Source: Patescibacteria group bacterium
Lineage (GTDB): Bacteria > Patescibacteriota > Doudnabacteria > UBA920 > 2-01-FULL-50-11
Reading direction: 5' to 3'
Length of the DNA: 11,287 nucleotides
NCBI GenBank assembly: GCA_023485925.1
Contig: JAMDAJ010000033.1
Span: forward strand, 1 to 11,287
Shown here: positions 1 to 7,147 of the stretch, one piece after another
How positions within the stretch are numbered: position 1 is the stretch's first letter
How the letters are laid out: each line of letters begins with the position of its first letter
Made by a program: the position numbers and the translations under genes
The notes under the pieces: generated by a model
Told to the model about the DNA's origin: nothing
The model's input: only the letters and a program-made list of their open reading frames with translations
The model's database searches: none

Positions 1-127
1 TGTGGACGGTGAACAAAGTTTTTGTCTTGGAAAAAGCCGGCCGGTCTTTTTGCGCCATAAGTACTGCAGCCGCGCTCGTCCAATCATTAACGTGCAGGAC
101 GTTAACTCGGCTTTTCGTTTTTTTAAG
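1..127. repeat. 127-bp direct repeat, copy 1 (window edge, probably assembly artefact)
   Basis: Bases 1-127 are identical to 588-714, a constant offset of 587. The match stops sharply at 127/714 (next bases TGC versus ATA) and may extend beyond the window on the left. Copy 1 is out of phase with the glycogen synthase frame and encodes nothing resembling the family there. Copy 2 encodes the correct family segment. A length of exactly 127 at a sequence end is what a de Bruijn assembler run at k=127 leaves at a graph branch. A true 587-bp tandem duplication is the alternative. Confidence 0.9.
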
Positions 128-1101
128 TGCACCGCTTCCACGATCAAGCTTACGCCTTTTTGCTCGGCGAGTCGGGTGATAACGCTATAGATTGGCAAGT
201 CCCCGTCCCTTTTTAACCCAAGAGTTTTTTGCAGCGCCGTTTTGTTCAGACGCTTCCGGTCCAATTTTTTGGCGTCATAGCCAGCAGCGATGTACGGGTC
301 ACTCAAAGGATCGAAATATTCGGTATCGATGCCGTTGAGTATGCCGATGAAATGCGACTTGCGGGCTTGGAAAATTTTTTCGAGCCCCCGGGCGAACTCC
401 GGTTTTAAAAGTTCTTTGGCGTAGGTTGGGGAAACCGTGTTTATGGCATCGGCACAAAGCAAACTTTCGGCGAAAATGTCAAAATACCGCAGGTTGCCCG
501 CGCTTTGCGAAAGTCGCGAAAAATTTTGTGTGGACAGATCGACCAGCCGCAGCAGACGCTCATCAACGAATCCACCATGGGTGATATTGTGGACGGTGAA
601 CAAAGTTTTTGTCTTGGAAAAAGCCGGCCGGTCTTTTTGCGCCATAAGTACTGCAGCCGCGCTCGTCCAATCATTAACGTGCAGGACGTTAACTCGGCTT
701 TTCGTTTTTTTAAGATAGTCAATGACAGCGCGGCTCAAAAACAAAAAACGCTTCGTGAGGTAATGCGGGTCGGTTATGCCGGGTGGCGCTTCGTAAATTT
801 CCCCGCGGGAAAGCCAGTGTTCCTCTTCAAACAAAACAGCCGACACTTTGGATTTCGGTAGCCACACTTCGTGGGTTTTTGTCGGATAAGCCCGTCCCCC
901 GAATTTCACAATAAGCTCGGAGGTTTTTTTGACTTTCAGTTTTTTCAGGTCCGTCTGCTGATATTTCCCGGAAAAGACAGTGACATCCGCTCCCAGCTCA
1001 AAAAGATATTTCGGCAGACTGCCGGCCACGTCGCCCAGCCCCCCGACCTTGGCGAACGGGCCGATTTCCGAAGATAAGAACGCAACTTGAATTTTTGGCA
1101 T
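1..1101 (-). CDS. glgA: Glycogen/starch synthase, GT5 family, second copy (partial; 3' part missing)
   Basis: ADP-/UDP-glucose-dependent alpha-1,4-glucan synthase of family GT5, cytosolic. The ATG at 1101 opens 367 codons with no stop before the window edge. Residues 18-22 are KVGGL, the sugar-nucleotide loop of GT5, followed by GDV. LHVNDW (140-145) matches the family's H-x-x-D-W segment. FTVHN (168-172), NGID (256-259) and TRLAEQKG (309-316, with the substrate-contacting Arg310 and Lys315) are all in the expected order. The protein is colinear with GT5 only to about residue 325. From base 127 downward the reading passes into an out-of-frame copy of bases 588-714, so the last ~42 codons are not genuine. 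The C-terminal Rossmann half with the catalytic E-P-C-G-L motif is absent. The start lies one base after the PHP gene's stop and has no Shine-Dalgarno site, which suggests translational coupling. It is strongly diverged from the synthase at 2962-4431, so it is a paralogue and not a recent duplicate. GT5 membership is secure; the exact donor and product are not. Confidence 0.88.
   Translation of the reverse strand, partial: MPKIQVAFLSSEIGPFAKVGGLGDVAGSLPKYLFELGADVTVFSGKYQQTDLKKLKVKKTSELIVKFGGRAYPTKTHEVWLPKSKVSAVLFEEEHWLSRGEIYEAPPGITDPHYLTKRFLFLSRAVIDYLKKTKSRVNVLHVNDWTSAAAVLMAQKDRPAFSKTKTLFTVHNITHGGFVDERLLRLVDLSTQNFSRLSQSAGNLRYFDIFAESLLCADAINTVSPTYAKELLKPEFARGLEKIFQARKSHFIGILNGIDTEYFDPLSDPYIAAGYDAKKLDRKRLNKTALQKTLGLKRDGDLPIYSVITRLAEQKGVSLIVEAVHLKKRKAELTSCTLMIGRARLQYLWRKKTGRLFPRQKLCSPST
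588..714. repeat. 127-bp direct repeat, copy 2 (genuine, inside glycogen synthase)
   Basis: This is the partner of 1-127. Read on the minus strand it encodes synthase residues ~130-172 in frame, including LHVNDW and FTVHN at their normal family positions. This copy is therefore the authentic location. Confidence 0.9.
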
Positions 1102-1102
1102 T

Positions 1103-2002
1103 TTAATATTTAATACGGAATGTCGTATGGTTTTTCAAGTACTCGGCAAAAGCGTCATAAATGGCCGGTGGGGTCTTCAAAAAGCCTAGAGGAGTGACGA
1201 TGGGAATATCGTGTTCGTGGAAGTCTTCGTGGTAATTACTGCCGACGGTGATGGTCATTTGCAGCCGTTCTGCCAACACTTCGTAATGGACGATCTGGTC
1301 CCAATTGTGTTTAGGCGTGAATACCTCGATTGCATCCAGACCGCAAGCGGCCAATTGTTCAATCAGTAGGTCTTCCTTGTAACTTAAATGGGAGCCGGGG
1401 TGGGCGATGGAGATAATACCGCCGCAAGATTTCACGAGTTTTATGACTTTTACCGCCGGCAGGTAGTCTTCCGGCACGTAGGCCTCTCGGGCCTGGGAGA
1501 AGTAATGGTTGATGATTGCGAAGAGGTCAGCGCTGCCGACTTCTTTTAAGATCCGCTGTTTTTCAGCCGGCTTATTCAAAAGCGCGTGAATGATATGCGT
1601 CAGGCCGTAATATTCGGTGGGGAGTGCGCGGAGCTGGGAGTCGGCAATATCAAATCCCAGCTGCCGGAGTTTTTTGGTGATCAAAAATATCCCCTGTCGC
1701 CGACGTCCTTTGATCTCGGAAAGCATCGTACGCAATTCTCGATTCTTGTAGTCAAAGCCGTAGCCCAAGAGGTGGATGTGATGGCCCTCGTAGACCGCGG
1801 AGAACTCGACCCCAGGTAATAGATTAAGGTTTAACCGATCGGCAATTTCCAGCTCTTCGGGTATATGAGAGCAAGTGTTGTGGTCCACAATTGAAACCAG
1901 TTTCAGATTGTTTTCTTTAGCGCGCACCAAAACCATCTTGGGCGAATCCTTGCCGTCTGAATAATAAGTATGAAGATGCAGGTCAAACTGCTTTTCGTAC
2001 AT
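1103..2002 (-). CDS. PHP-domain metal-dependent phosphoesterase
   Basis: Cytosolic PHP-fold hydrolase of the TrpH/YciV type. Relatives remove phosphate from nucleotides such as 3',5'-bisphosphates or act on RNA ends; the substrate here is unknown. With the ATG at 2002 the protein has 299 residues. DLHLHTYYSDG (7-17) supplies metal ligands H9, H11 and D16. DHNT follows with H41, then PGVEFSA with E66, and H77 in the H-I-H-L-L-G strand. IAHPG gives H201. A final GSNYH (254-258) stands where the family normally has G-S-D-x-H, so an Asn replaces the usual metal-binding Asp (N256). A TTG at 2011 extends the frame by three codons. I prefer ATG 2002 because an AAGGGA lies about 11 bases upstream of it but only about 2 bases from the TTG. 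The start overlaps the kinase-like gene by 20 bp, and the stop is one base before the next glycogen synthase, so the gene is embedded in the glucan operon. Confidence 0.85.
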   Translation of the reverse strand: MYEKQFDLHLHTYYSDGKDSPKMVLVRAKENNLKLVSIVDHNTCSHIPEELEIADRLNLNLLPGVEFSAVYEGHHIHLLGYGFDYKNRELRTMLSEIKGRRRQGIFLITKKLRQLGFDIADSQLRALPTEYYGLTHIIHALLNKPAEKQRILKEVGSADLFAIINHYFSQAREAYVPEDYLPAVKVIKLVKSCGGIISIAHPGSHLSYKEDLLIEQLAACGLDAIEVFTPKHNWDQIVHYEVLAERLQMTITVGSNYHEDFHEHDIPIVTPLGFLKTPPAIYDAFAEYLKNHTTFRIKY

Positions 2003-2960
2003 ACATTTCAATTTCCCTTAGGATCTCCGAGCCCAATTGATGATTGGTCAGGATCTTGATGCGCAATAGCGTCTTGGCCGTGAACAAGGCGATTTTCTTT
2101 TCGACCAGAGTGCTGTGTCGGATTTTGCGGAGTTTTAGATAATTTTTTACGGCGGAATCGACGCTTGTTTCCAGTCCGGACATCCTCCGGTGTCTTAGCA
2201 TATACAGCGTTTGCACTTGGAAATATATCAGGTCGAAAAGTTCATCGTAGAAAAATGCATCATTGAAGTCAATGACCGAGGTCACGCCGTTTGCCGCCAG
2301 GATATTGTTGGGTTGAAAGTCACCGTGGGCGAGGACAAACTCCTGGGGTCGGAAGAGTTTCTTCTCGGTTTCCGCTAAAGTGTCCGCCGCTTGGGAGATC
2401 CGTTTTTGCGGGTCCCCGAATTTAGTGACCAGATCGGTTTTTAATTTTTGAAATTTCTTAATTTCGTTACCCCAGTCATAATAGATCCGCGGCAGGCTCG
2501 GAAGTTCGGTTTGGTGGAATTTTGCCAGCCACTCGATGCCCTTCGCGATTTTTTCGGAGCAATCGGGCGCGTTTTTGTCGAAATCCTGCATTAGCGACGG
2601 GCCGGGAAAATTTTCATAGAGAAGGAAATGATACTCTTCAAAGTAGCCAAGAGGTTTTTGGACCTGGAACGGCCCTTGATCGAACCCGGCCTGCCGCAGC
2701 GCCTGCAGGATGAAATAGGATTTCCGCCGGTTTTGGCTGGGGTCGCTGGAGCCGCGCAAGGTAAAGGACCGGGAGCTACCATCTGTCATTTCTGCCGTGA
2801 TTTCATACTTGGCTAATACGGCAGTTTGGGAAATGACTAACGATGGATCATGCCGGAAGATCTTGATGCTGGAAATTCCTCGCGCCCCCCCGAATATTTC
2901 CAGATGTTCGGCGAAGAATTTTTTCATCACATTTTCGTCTGTGATGGGATTGGATGCCAC
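1983..2960 (-). CDS. APH-fold small-molecule phosphotransferase (possible sugar kinase)
   Basis: ATP-dependent kinase of the aminoglycoside-phosphotransferase/choline-kinase fold, 325 residues, cytosolic. The diagnostic Brenner motif HGDFQPNNI is at 212-220 (catalytic D214, Mg-binding N219), followed by VIDFND (229-234) with the second metal Asp D231. An N-lobe strand FTLRG (66-70) sits where the ATP-binding lysine usually lies and carries Arg, as seen in some APH subfamilies. LLYENFPG (113-120) looks like the hinge. The GTG start at 2960 is one base after the synthase stop with no Shine-Dalgarno site, so translation is probably coupled. An in-frame ATG 11 codons downstream is the alternative. 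The fold is certain but the substrate is not. Its position between two glycogen synthases suggests a sugar or maltodextrin substrate, by analogy with maltokinases, and not an antibiotic. That last step is inference from context only. Confidence 0.83.
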   Translation of the reverse strand: MASNPITDENVMKKFFAEHLEIFGGARGISSIKIFRHDPSLVISQTAVLAKYEITAEMTDGSSRSFTLRGSSDPSQNRRKSYFILQALRQAGFDQGPFQVQKPLGYFEEYHFLLYENFPGPSLMQDFDKNAPDCSEKIAKGIEWLAKFHQTELPSLPRIYYDWGNEIKKFQKLKTDLVTKFGDPQKRISQAADTLAETEKKLFRPQEFVLAHGDFQPNNILAANGVTSVIDFNDAFFYDELFDLIYFQVQTLYMLRHRRMSGLETSVDSAVKNYLKLRKIRHSTLVEKKIALFTAKTLLRIKILTNHQLGSEILREIEMYVRKAV

Positions 2961-2961
2961 G

Positions 2962-4431
2962 TTATTTGCGTTTAAGGTTGAGTGCGATATGGTAAAGCTC
3001 CAGATATTTTTTGGCGGGCAATTCCCAGGAAAAAGATTGCTTCATGGCGCGATAGACCAGCCGGTTCCAGCTTTGCTTATACTTGTAGCTTTCGCAGGCC
3101 CGGGAGATGGCCATTAAAAGTTCGCCTTCTTCGTAGTTTTGAAAAACGAAACCGTTACCCGTATCGGTTGCGGGGTCGAAATCCTCAATGGTGTCATGCA
3201 GCCCACCGACGCCGTGAACCACCGGGATGGAACCGTAGCGCAAGCTTACCAGTTGTGAAAGTCCGCAGGGCTCGTAACGCGACGGCATCAAGTATATGTC
3301 GGAACCGGCATAGATATGCGAAGCGGTCTTTTGATCGAAAGGCGAAGAAATACTCACTCTTTCCGGATTTTTTTTGGCCACCTCCCGAAAGAATTTTAGA
3401 TAATCCGCTTGCCCACTGCCCACGACGGCCAGTTGCAAATTCGTTTTCAGCATGGTGGGCATGATGTTCATGATGAGTTCAAAACCTTTTTGTTCGGTCA
3501 GGCGGTTCACCACCCCGATTAGCGGCACATTTTCGTCGACTTTCAGACCCAGTTCTTTTTGAAGTTCTATTTTGTTCTTGAGTTTTTTCGGCAGGGAATT
3601 CACGTCGTATTTCACCATTACGTTAGGATCGAAGGCCGGATTAACAACCTCATAATCGATGCCGTTAATGACGCCAAAAACCCGGTCGGCCCGGCGTTTG
3701 AGAAAGGGGTCCAACCCGCACCCGAATTTCGGGGTCAAAATCTCTTCCGCGTAGCGTTCTGAAACGGTAGTTATGGCGTGGGCAAAAAGGATGCCGCGTT
3801 TGGTGAAGTTTATCCATCGGCGGAAGTTCCTCTGTTCCGGCGGCTCCCCTATCCCCTTATCCAGGCGCTCCGGCGTCACAATCTGCCAGAAAAAGGTTCC
3901 CTGGTGCATCAGATTGTGGATTGTAAAGACCGTGGCGGTGGGTTCAAAGAAGGGATCCTGTTTGTAAAGGGTGCCGAGGTAATTCGGGATCAACCCTGCG
4001 TGCCATTCGTGGCAATGGAGGATATCCGGACGAAAATTTATGATGCGCAAAAGCTCTAGCACCGCGCGGGCAAAAAAAATCCAGCGCAACGCCTCGTCTT
4101 CAATGACGCGATAGACCCCTTGGTGCCCGCCAAAAAATTCTTCATTGACGACGAAATAGATAGGGATACCATCCGGCGAGATGTGCTTATAAAAACTCAC
4201 CGGATAGACCGCCCCGGCGCAGTCCACTTTGAAATTTCCCTCGATTTTTTCCCGGGGCACGTTAAGAGTCCGGACGCAGCCGTAATAAGGAGTCACGATA
4301 ACAACTTCATGGCCCAGCCGATGGATGGCTTTCGGGAGCGCGTAACCGACATCGCCTAACCCGCCCACTTTGGAGTAAGGCGAGACTTCGGCCACGGCGT
4401 GGACGATTTTGTACTTTTTAGAAAATATCAT
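2962..4431 (-). CDS. glgA: Glycogen synthase, GT5 family (full length)
   Basis: Transfers glucose from ADP- or UDP-glucose to the non-reducing end of an alpha-1,4-glucan. It is 489 residues long, close to the 477-aa E. coli enzyme. N-terminal Rossmann domain: KVGGLGDVG (21-29) with K21 of the K-x-G-G-L donor loop, LHCHEWHAG (138-146), and VFTIHN (168-173). C-terminal domain: VVNRLTEQKG (307-316) with R310 and K315, VVGSG (336-340), and SRYEPCGLSQL (384-394), where E387 is the family's catalytic-site Glu. GVGGLHDT (407-414) follows. All key residues are present, so it should be active. The ATG overlaps the ruvC stop by four bases (ATGA), which indicates tight coupling to ruvC, an unusual pairing of repair and storage genes. 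The stop is one base from the APH-fold gene. Cytosolic; donor preference cannot be read from sequence alone. Confidence 0.95.
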   Translation of the reverse strand: MIFSKKYKIVHAVAEVSPYSKVGGLGDVGYALPKAIHRLGHEVVIVTPYYGCVRTLNVPREKIEGNFKVDCAGAVYPVSFYKHISPDGIPIYFVVNEEFFGGHQGVYRVIEDEALRWIFFARAVLELLRIINFRPDILHCHEWHAGLIPNYLGTLYKQDPFFEPTATVFTIHNLMHQGTFFWQIVTPERLDKGIGEPPEQRNFRRWINFTKRGILFAHAITTVSERYAEEILTPKFGCGLDPFLKRRADRVFGVINGIDYEVVNPAFDPNVMVKYDVNSLPKKLKNKIELQKELGLKVDENVPLIGVVNRLTEQKGFELIMNIMPTMLKTNLQLAVVGSGQADYLKFFREVAKKNPERVSISSPFDQKTASHIYAGSDIYLMPSRYEPCGLSQLVSLRYGSIPVVHGVGGLHDTIEDFDPATDTGNGFVFQNYEEGELLMAISRACESYKYKQSWNRLVYRAMKQSFSWELPAKKYLELYHIALNLKRK

Positions 4432-4904
4432 CGGTTTGGATATTTTACACTGCCGCAGATCGCGAGGGCCAAGGCATCGGCGGCGTCGTCGGGCGCGGGC
4501 AGAGTTTTCAAATTCAGCAGGGTTTTAACCATGGTTTGAACCTGGTGTTTTGATGCCTTGCCATAGGTGGTGATCCGTTGTTTGACCTGTAAAGGAGTGA
4601 GCTCCTTTATCGGAACATCCTGTTTTTGCAAGGCCAGCAAAATGACGCCGCGGGCGTGGGCGACAGCGATAGCCGTCTTGGTGTTCTTGGCGAAAAATAT
4701 CGTTTCCACGACCGCCATATCGGGTCGGAATTTTTTCAATAACATTCCTAAATCGGTTGCAACGATCTCAAGACGCTCTGCCAGGGGGAGTTGGGCTGGT
4801 GTTGCGATCACGCCCCATTCTTTTGGCAAGATGCGCCTGTCTTTTTTTTCGATGATCCCGTAACCGGTGGTGGCTACGCCCGGATCCAGACCAAGAATTA
4901 ACAT
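4428..4904 (-). CDS. ruvC: Holliday junction resolvase RuvC
   Basis: Endonuclease that cleaves four-way DNA junctions made during recombinational repair, working with the RuvAB branch-migration motor. It has 158 residues, slightly short of E. coli RuvC (173). The RNase H-like fold starts with LGLDPG, giving catalytic D7. VVET places E67, and PDDAADALALA supplies D140 and D143, completing the four acidic metal ligands (D7, E66, D138, D141 in E. coli). TYGKASKHQV (113-122) is the conserved basic segment. The ATG at 4904 has only a weak AAGAAG upstream. It lies 72 bases after yebC, the classic yebC-ruvC order, but ruvA and ruvB do not follow. Instead the frame runs by a 4-base overlap into glycogen synthase. 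Confidence 0.96.
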   Translation of the reverse strand: MLILGLDPGVATTGYGIIEKKDRRILPKEWGVIATPAQLPLAERLEIVATDLGMLLKKFRPDMAVVETIFFAKNTKTAIAVAHARGVILLALQKQDVPIKELTPLQVKQRITTYGKASKHQVQTMVKTLLNLKTLPAPDDAADALALAICGSVKYPNR

Positions 4905-4924
4905 TAGAGCTTCTTAGTTTCTTA

Positions 4925-4980
4925 GCTTTTTAGGGTATTATCTAATGAGCTAAAAAGCCACTAGCTAACTAGCTAGTTAG
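4925..4980. repeat. Palindromic spacer between yebC and ruvC
   Basis: Two inverted repeats sit here. GCTTTTTAG (4925-4933) pairs with CTAAAAAGC (4950-4958) around a 16-base loop. CTAACTAGCTAGTTAG (4965-4980) is a perfect 16-base palindrome containing the yebC stop codon (4977-4979). The surrounding bases are built from repeated CTTAG/CTAG-like words. There is no T-run placed for a good minus-strand terminator, so it may be a degenerate repeat element or a processing site inside the operon. Confidence 0.55.
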
Positions 4981-5696
4981 AGGTCGGCGTTAGTGTGAAC
5001 TGCGATAACATCTTCATCTTCGGAGAGCGCATCGTAAAGTCGGGAGGCAGCCGCTTTTTGGGTTTCGTCCAAAATCGCTTTTTGCCTTGATGCCTTGATA
5101 ATGTCGGAACTGACAACTTTTGCTCCACTTGCGGTCAGGCCTTCTTTGATTTTTTGCAGGTCCAAAGGCAGAGTGAAAATTTCCAGGCCTTCCGGCGACT
5201 CTTTTACATCCTCGGCGCCGAGGTCGATAGCGGTAAGTTCCAGTTCGGAAAGGTCTTTCTCCGCACGCTCGACTAAAATTTGCCCTCGGGTTTCGAATTG
5301 CCAGGCGACCGAACCGATTCCGCCGAGGGAGCCGTCATTTTTTGAGAAAATGTGTTTAATCGCGCTGGTCGTGCGGTTGGGATTGTCAGTTGCCGCTTCG
5401 ACCAAAAAAGCGCATCCTCCCGGGCCATAACCTTCATAAACCACTTCGGCGATGGCGCTGGCCCCTGCCCCGGCTGCTGATTTTATAGCTCGCTCAATAT
5501 TGTCGTTGGGCAGGCCGTGGGATTTGGCGTATTCGATAGCACTTTTGAGTTTGTAGTTCGTCTCCGGGTTGCCGCCACCGCCCTCCTTTACGCTCACTCC
5601 GATTTTTTTGGAGAGTTTGGAAAATAGCAGCCCGCGTTTGCTGTCGGTCGCCGCTTTGGCGTGTTTTATCTGGGCCCATTTGGAATGTCCGGACAT
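4977..5696 (-). CDS. yebC: YebC/TACO1-family protein
   Basis: Member of the YebC/PmpR family, long annotated as DNA-binding regulators; more recent work on the family points to a role at the ribosome on proline-rich stretches. It has 239 residues, typical for the family (about 240-250). The N-terminus MSGHSKWAQIKHAKAA is the family signature. It is followed by GGGGNPETN (38-46), the LPNDNIERAI segment (62-71), and YEGYGPGG (88-95), all hallmark positions. The start lies four bases after the xseB stop without a recognisable Shine-Dalgarno site, so translation is probably coupled to the exonuclease genes. The stop codon falls within a 16-base palindrome. Complete and ordinary; which molecular role dominates cannot be told from sequence. 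Confidence 0.95.
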   Translation of the reverse strand: MSGHSKWAQIKHAKAATDSKRGLLFSKLSKKIGVSVKEGGGGNPETNYKLKSAIEYAKSHGLPNDNIERAIKSAAGAGASAIAEVVYEGYGPGGCAFLVEAATDNPNRTTSAIKHIFSKNDGSLGGIGSVAWQFETRGQILVERAEKDLSELELTAIDLGAEDVKESPEGLEIFTLPLDLQKIKEGLTASGAKVVSSDIIKASRQKAILDETQKAAASRLYDALSEDEDVIAVHTNADL

Positions 5697-5700
5697 AGCG

Positions 5701-5928
5701 TTAGTCGCTGTCTTCGCTTAGGGTGTCTTTGAATTTCAGTTTTATCGTTTCGATGCGATTTTCGATCTCGCTCAAGCGGGTTTTGAGTTGCTCCGAAAGT
5801 TTTAACCCCCGCTCGAATTTTTCGATCGCGGCTTCTAAATCCAAATCTTGCGACGAAAGTTCCGTAGTGATTTTTTCCAGCTGTTCGAAAGTTTTTCCCA
5901 GGTCAAGTTTGTCTTCTTTTTTGGGCAT
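5701..5928 (-). CDS. xseB: Exodeoxyribonuclease VII small subunit
   Basis: Small subunit of exonuclease VII, which with XseA degrades single-stranded DNA from both ends in repair. It is 75 residues and almost entirely helical. FEQLEKITTELSSQDLDLEA matches the core pattern F-E-x-x-L-x-x-L-E-x-I-V-x-x-L-E in the family. The EKFERGLKLSEQLKTRLSE segment that follows forms the second helix of the coiled coil. I chose ATG 5928 because the family starts a few residues before this core. An ATG at 5949 (82 residues, overlapping the xseA stop by 8 bases) is a credible alternative that would couple the two subunits. Neither has a good Shine-Dalgarno site. The frame stays open up to 6063, but the extra N-terminus there is just xseA read out of frame. 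Confidence 0.9.
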   Translation of the reverse strand: MPKKEDKLDLGKTFEQLEKITTELSSQDLDLEAAIEKFERGLKLSEQLKTRLSEIENRIETIKLKFKDTLSEDSD

Positions 5929-5941
5929 TGTGGTTAACCGG

Positions 5942-7138
5942 TTAATCATTAGTGATTTTTTCAACCCCGGCCGTAAGCGCGCCGCGGGCGAACTGGATAT
6001 CCAGCTTGTCCCCAATTTTGATATCTTGGGTGTCTTTGAGTATTTTACCAGATTTCTTGACAATGCTGTATCCGCGGGCCAGGACGTTTTGCGGCGCCAG
6101 CGAGATCAAAAATATTTTCAGACCTTTAGCTCGTTGCTGCAAAAGTTCAAGGTGGCTTACAAGTTGGGGGAAGGCCGCCTGGATTTTTTCAAAGACCATT
6201 CGGAGTCCTCGGGTTTTCTCGCTGATTTGTGCTAAGAGTTCCTGGGTTGAAAAATTGAGTTGGTGTTTTAGCGTTTGCAAACGCTTAGTGAGTTTTAGTT
6301 TGCAGGTTGTATTGATATTGGATAGTTCTGAAAGCAGTTCCTGCCGGTCTGCGACCGCGAGTTGCGCGGCGGCGGTGGGGGTGGCGGCACGGACATCGGC
6401 TGAAAGCTCGCAAAGTGTCACGTCGCGTTCGTGACCGATCGCGCAGATCACGGGGCTTGCGCTTCCGAAGACCGCGCGAACGATTTCTTCTGAGTTAAAA
6501 TATTGTAAGTCTTCCAAACTGCCACCACCACGGGTGAGCACTACCACATCCGGCCGGTTTTTTGACCGGTTAAAATAGTCAAACGCCGCAACTACTTCGC
6601 GGACGGTTGTTTTGCCTTGGACTGCGACTGGTATGAAAATGATTTCAAGTCCGCCGAGCCGGGCCGAGAGATGTTTTAGAAAGTCAGTGTAAGCCGCCGC
6701 ACCCTCGGAGGTTATCAGCCCGATGGTTTTCGGAAAGCGCGGGAGAACGCGTTTTCGCTCGATCGCAAACAACCCTTCTTTTTCAAGCCTGGCTTTTAGG
6801 AGCAAAAAGGATTTTTGGATGCTCCCTTCTCCGGAAAGTTCCAGATATTCCGTATCGAAGACGAAACTCCCCGATTTTCCAAAGATTTTTGGCCGGCCAT
6901 GCACCTTGACCCGCATCCCTACTTCCACTGGCATACGGATGCGATAGGTGAGACTGAAACCTTTAAGCGACTGCTTTTCGTCTTTGAGGGTGAACCAGAC
7001 CAAATTTCCGCGGCTCACCTTCCATTCCGAAATTTCGCCTTCGATCGTTACAACGAGCGGCGTCAAAATGTCGTTTACGAAATTGTTGAATTCCGAAACG
7101 CTGAAAACTTTATTTTCAATTAAATTTCGAACATCCAT
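5942..7138 (-). CDS. xseA: Exodeoxyribonuclease VII large subunit
   Basis: Catalytic subunit of exonuclease VII. It has 398 residues, shorter than the E. coli protein (456) but normal for many bacteria. An N-terminal OB-fold for single-stranded DNA runs from about residue 10 to 105 (VTIEGEISEWK, then LVWFTLKD). The catalytic core carries RFPKTIGLITS (134-144), LTRGGGSLEDL (201-211), FNSEEIVRA (214-222) and AIGHERDVTL (233-242), then ADVRAATPTAAA (247-258). A helical region follows, with ARGYSIV near the C-terminus. All conserved residues are present. The gene is cotranscribed with xseB, whose start is 13 bases after this stop. The leader just upstream is made of palindromic repeat A (7148-7173), whose 3' AGGAT is the only Shine-Dalgarno-like string, about 12 bases from the ATG. 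Confidence 0.96.
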   Translation of the reverse strand: MDVRNLIENKVFSVSEFNNFVNDILTPLVVTIEGEISEWKVSRGNLVWFTLKDEKQSLKGFSLTYRIRMPVEVGMRVKVHGRPKIFGKSGSFVFDTEYLELSGEGSIQKSFLLLKARLEKEGLFAIERKRVLPRFPKTIGLITSEGAAAYTDFLKHLSARLGGLEIIFIPVAVQGKTTVREVVAAFDYFNRSKNRPDVVVLTRGGGSLEDLQYFNSEEIVRAVFGSASPVICAIGHERDVTLCELSADVRAATPTAAAQLAVADRQELLSELSNINTTCKLKLTKRLQTLKHQLNFSTQELLAQISEKTRGLRMVFEKIQAAFPQLVSHLELLQQRAKGLKIFLISLAPQNVLARGYSIVKKSGKILKDTQDIKIGDKLDIQFARGALTAGVEKITND

Positions 7139-7147
7139 GTAAAGCTC

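Noticed and set aside
2..190. Plus-strand 62-codon frame sharing its start with the 505-861 frame
   Set aside because: Antisense to the synthase; the shared sequence is the 127-bp repeat, and there is no ribosome site or family resemblance.
441..722. Minus-strand open frame of 93 codons inside the truncated synthase
   Set aside because: It is another frame of the glycogen synthase gene; its sequence reappears at the window edge only because bases 1-127 repeat 588-714 in that frame.
1103..2011. TTG start for the PHP gene at 2011
   Set aside because: The purine-rich site is only about 2 bases from it, while ATG 2002 is at an acceptable distance and the PHP motif begins soon after.
5701..6063. 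120-codon version of xseB
   Set aside because: The additional N-terminus is xseA coding sequence in another frame and has no resemblance to the small subunit.
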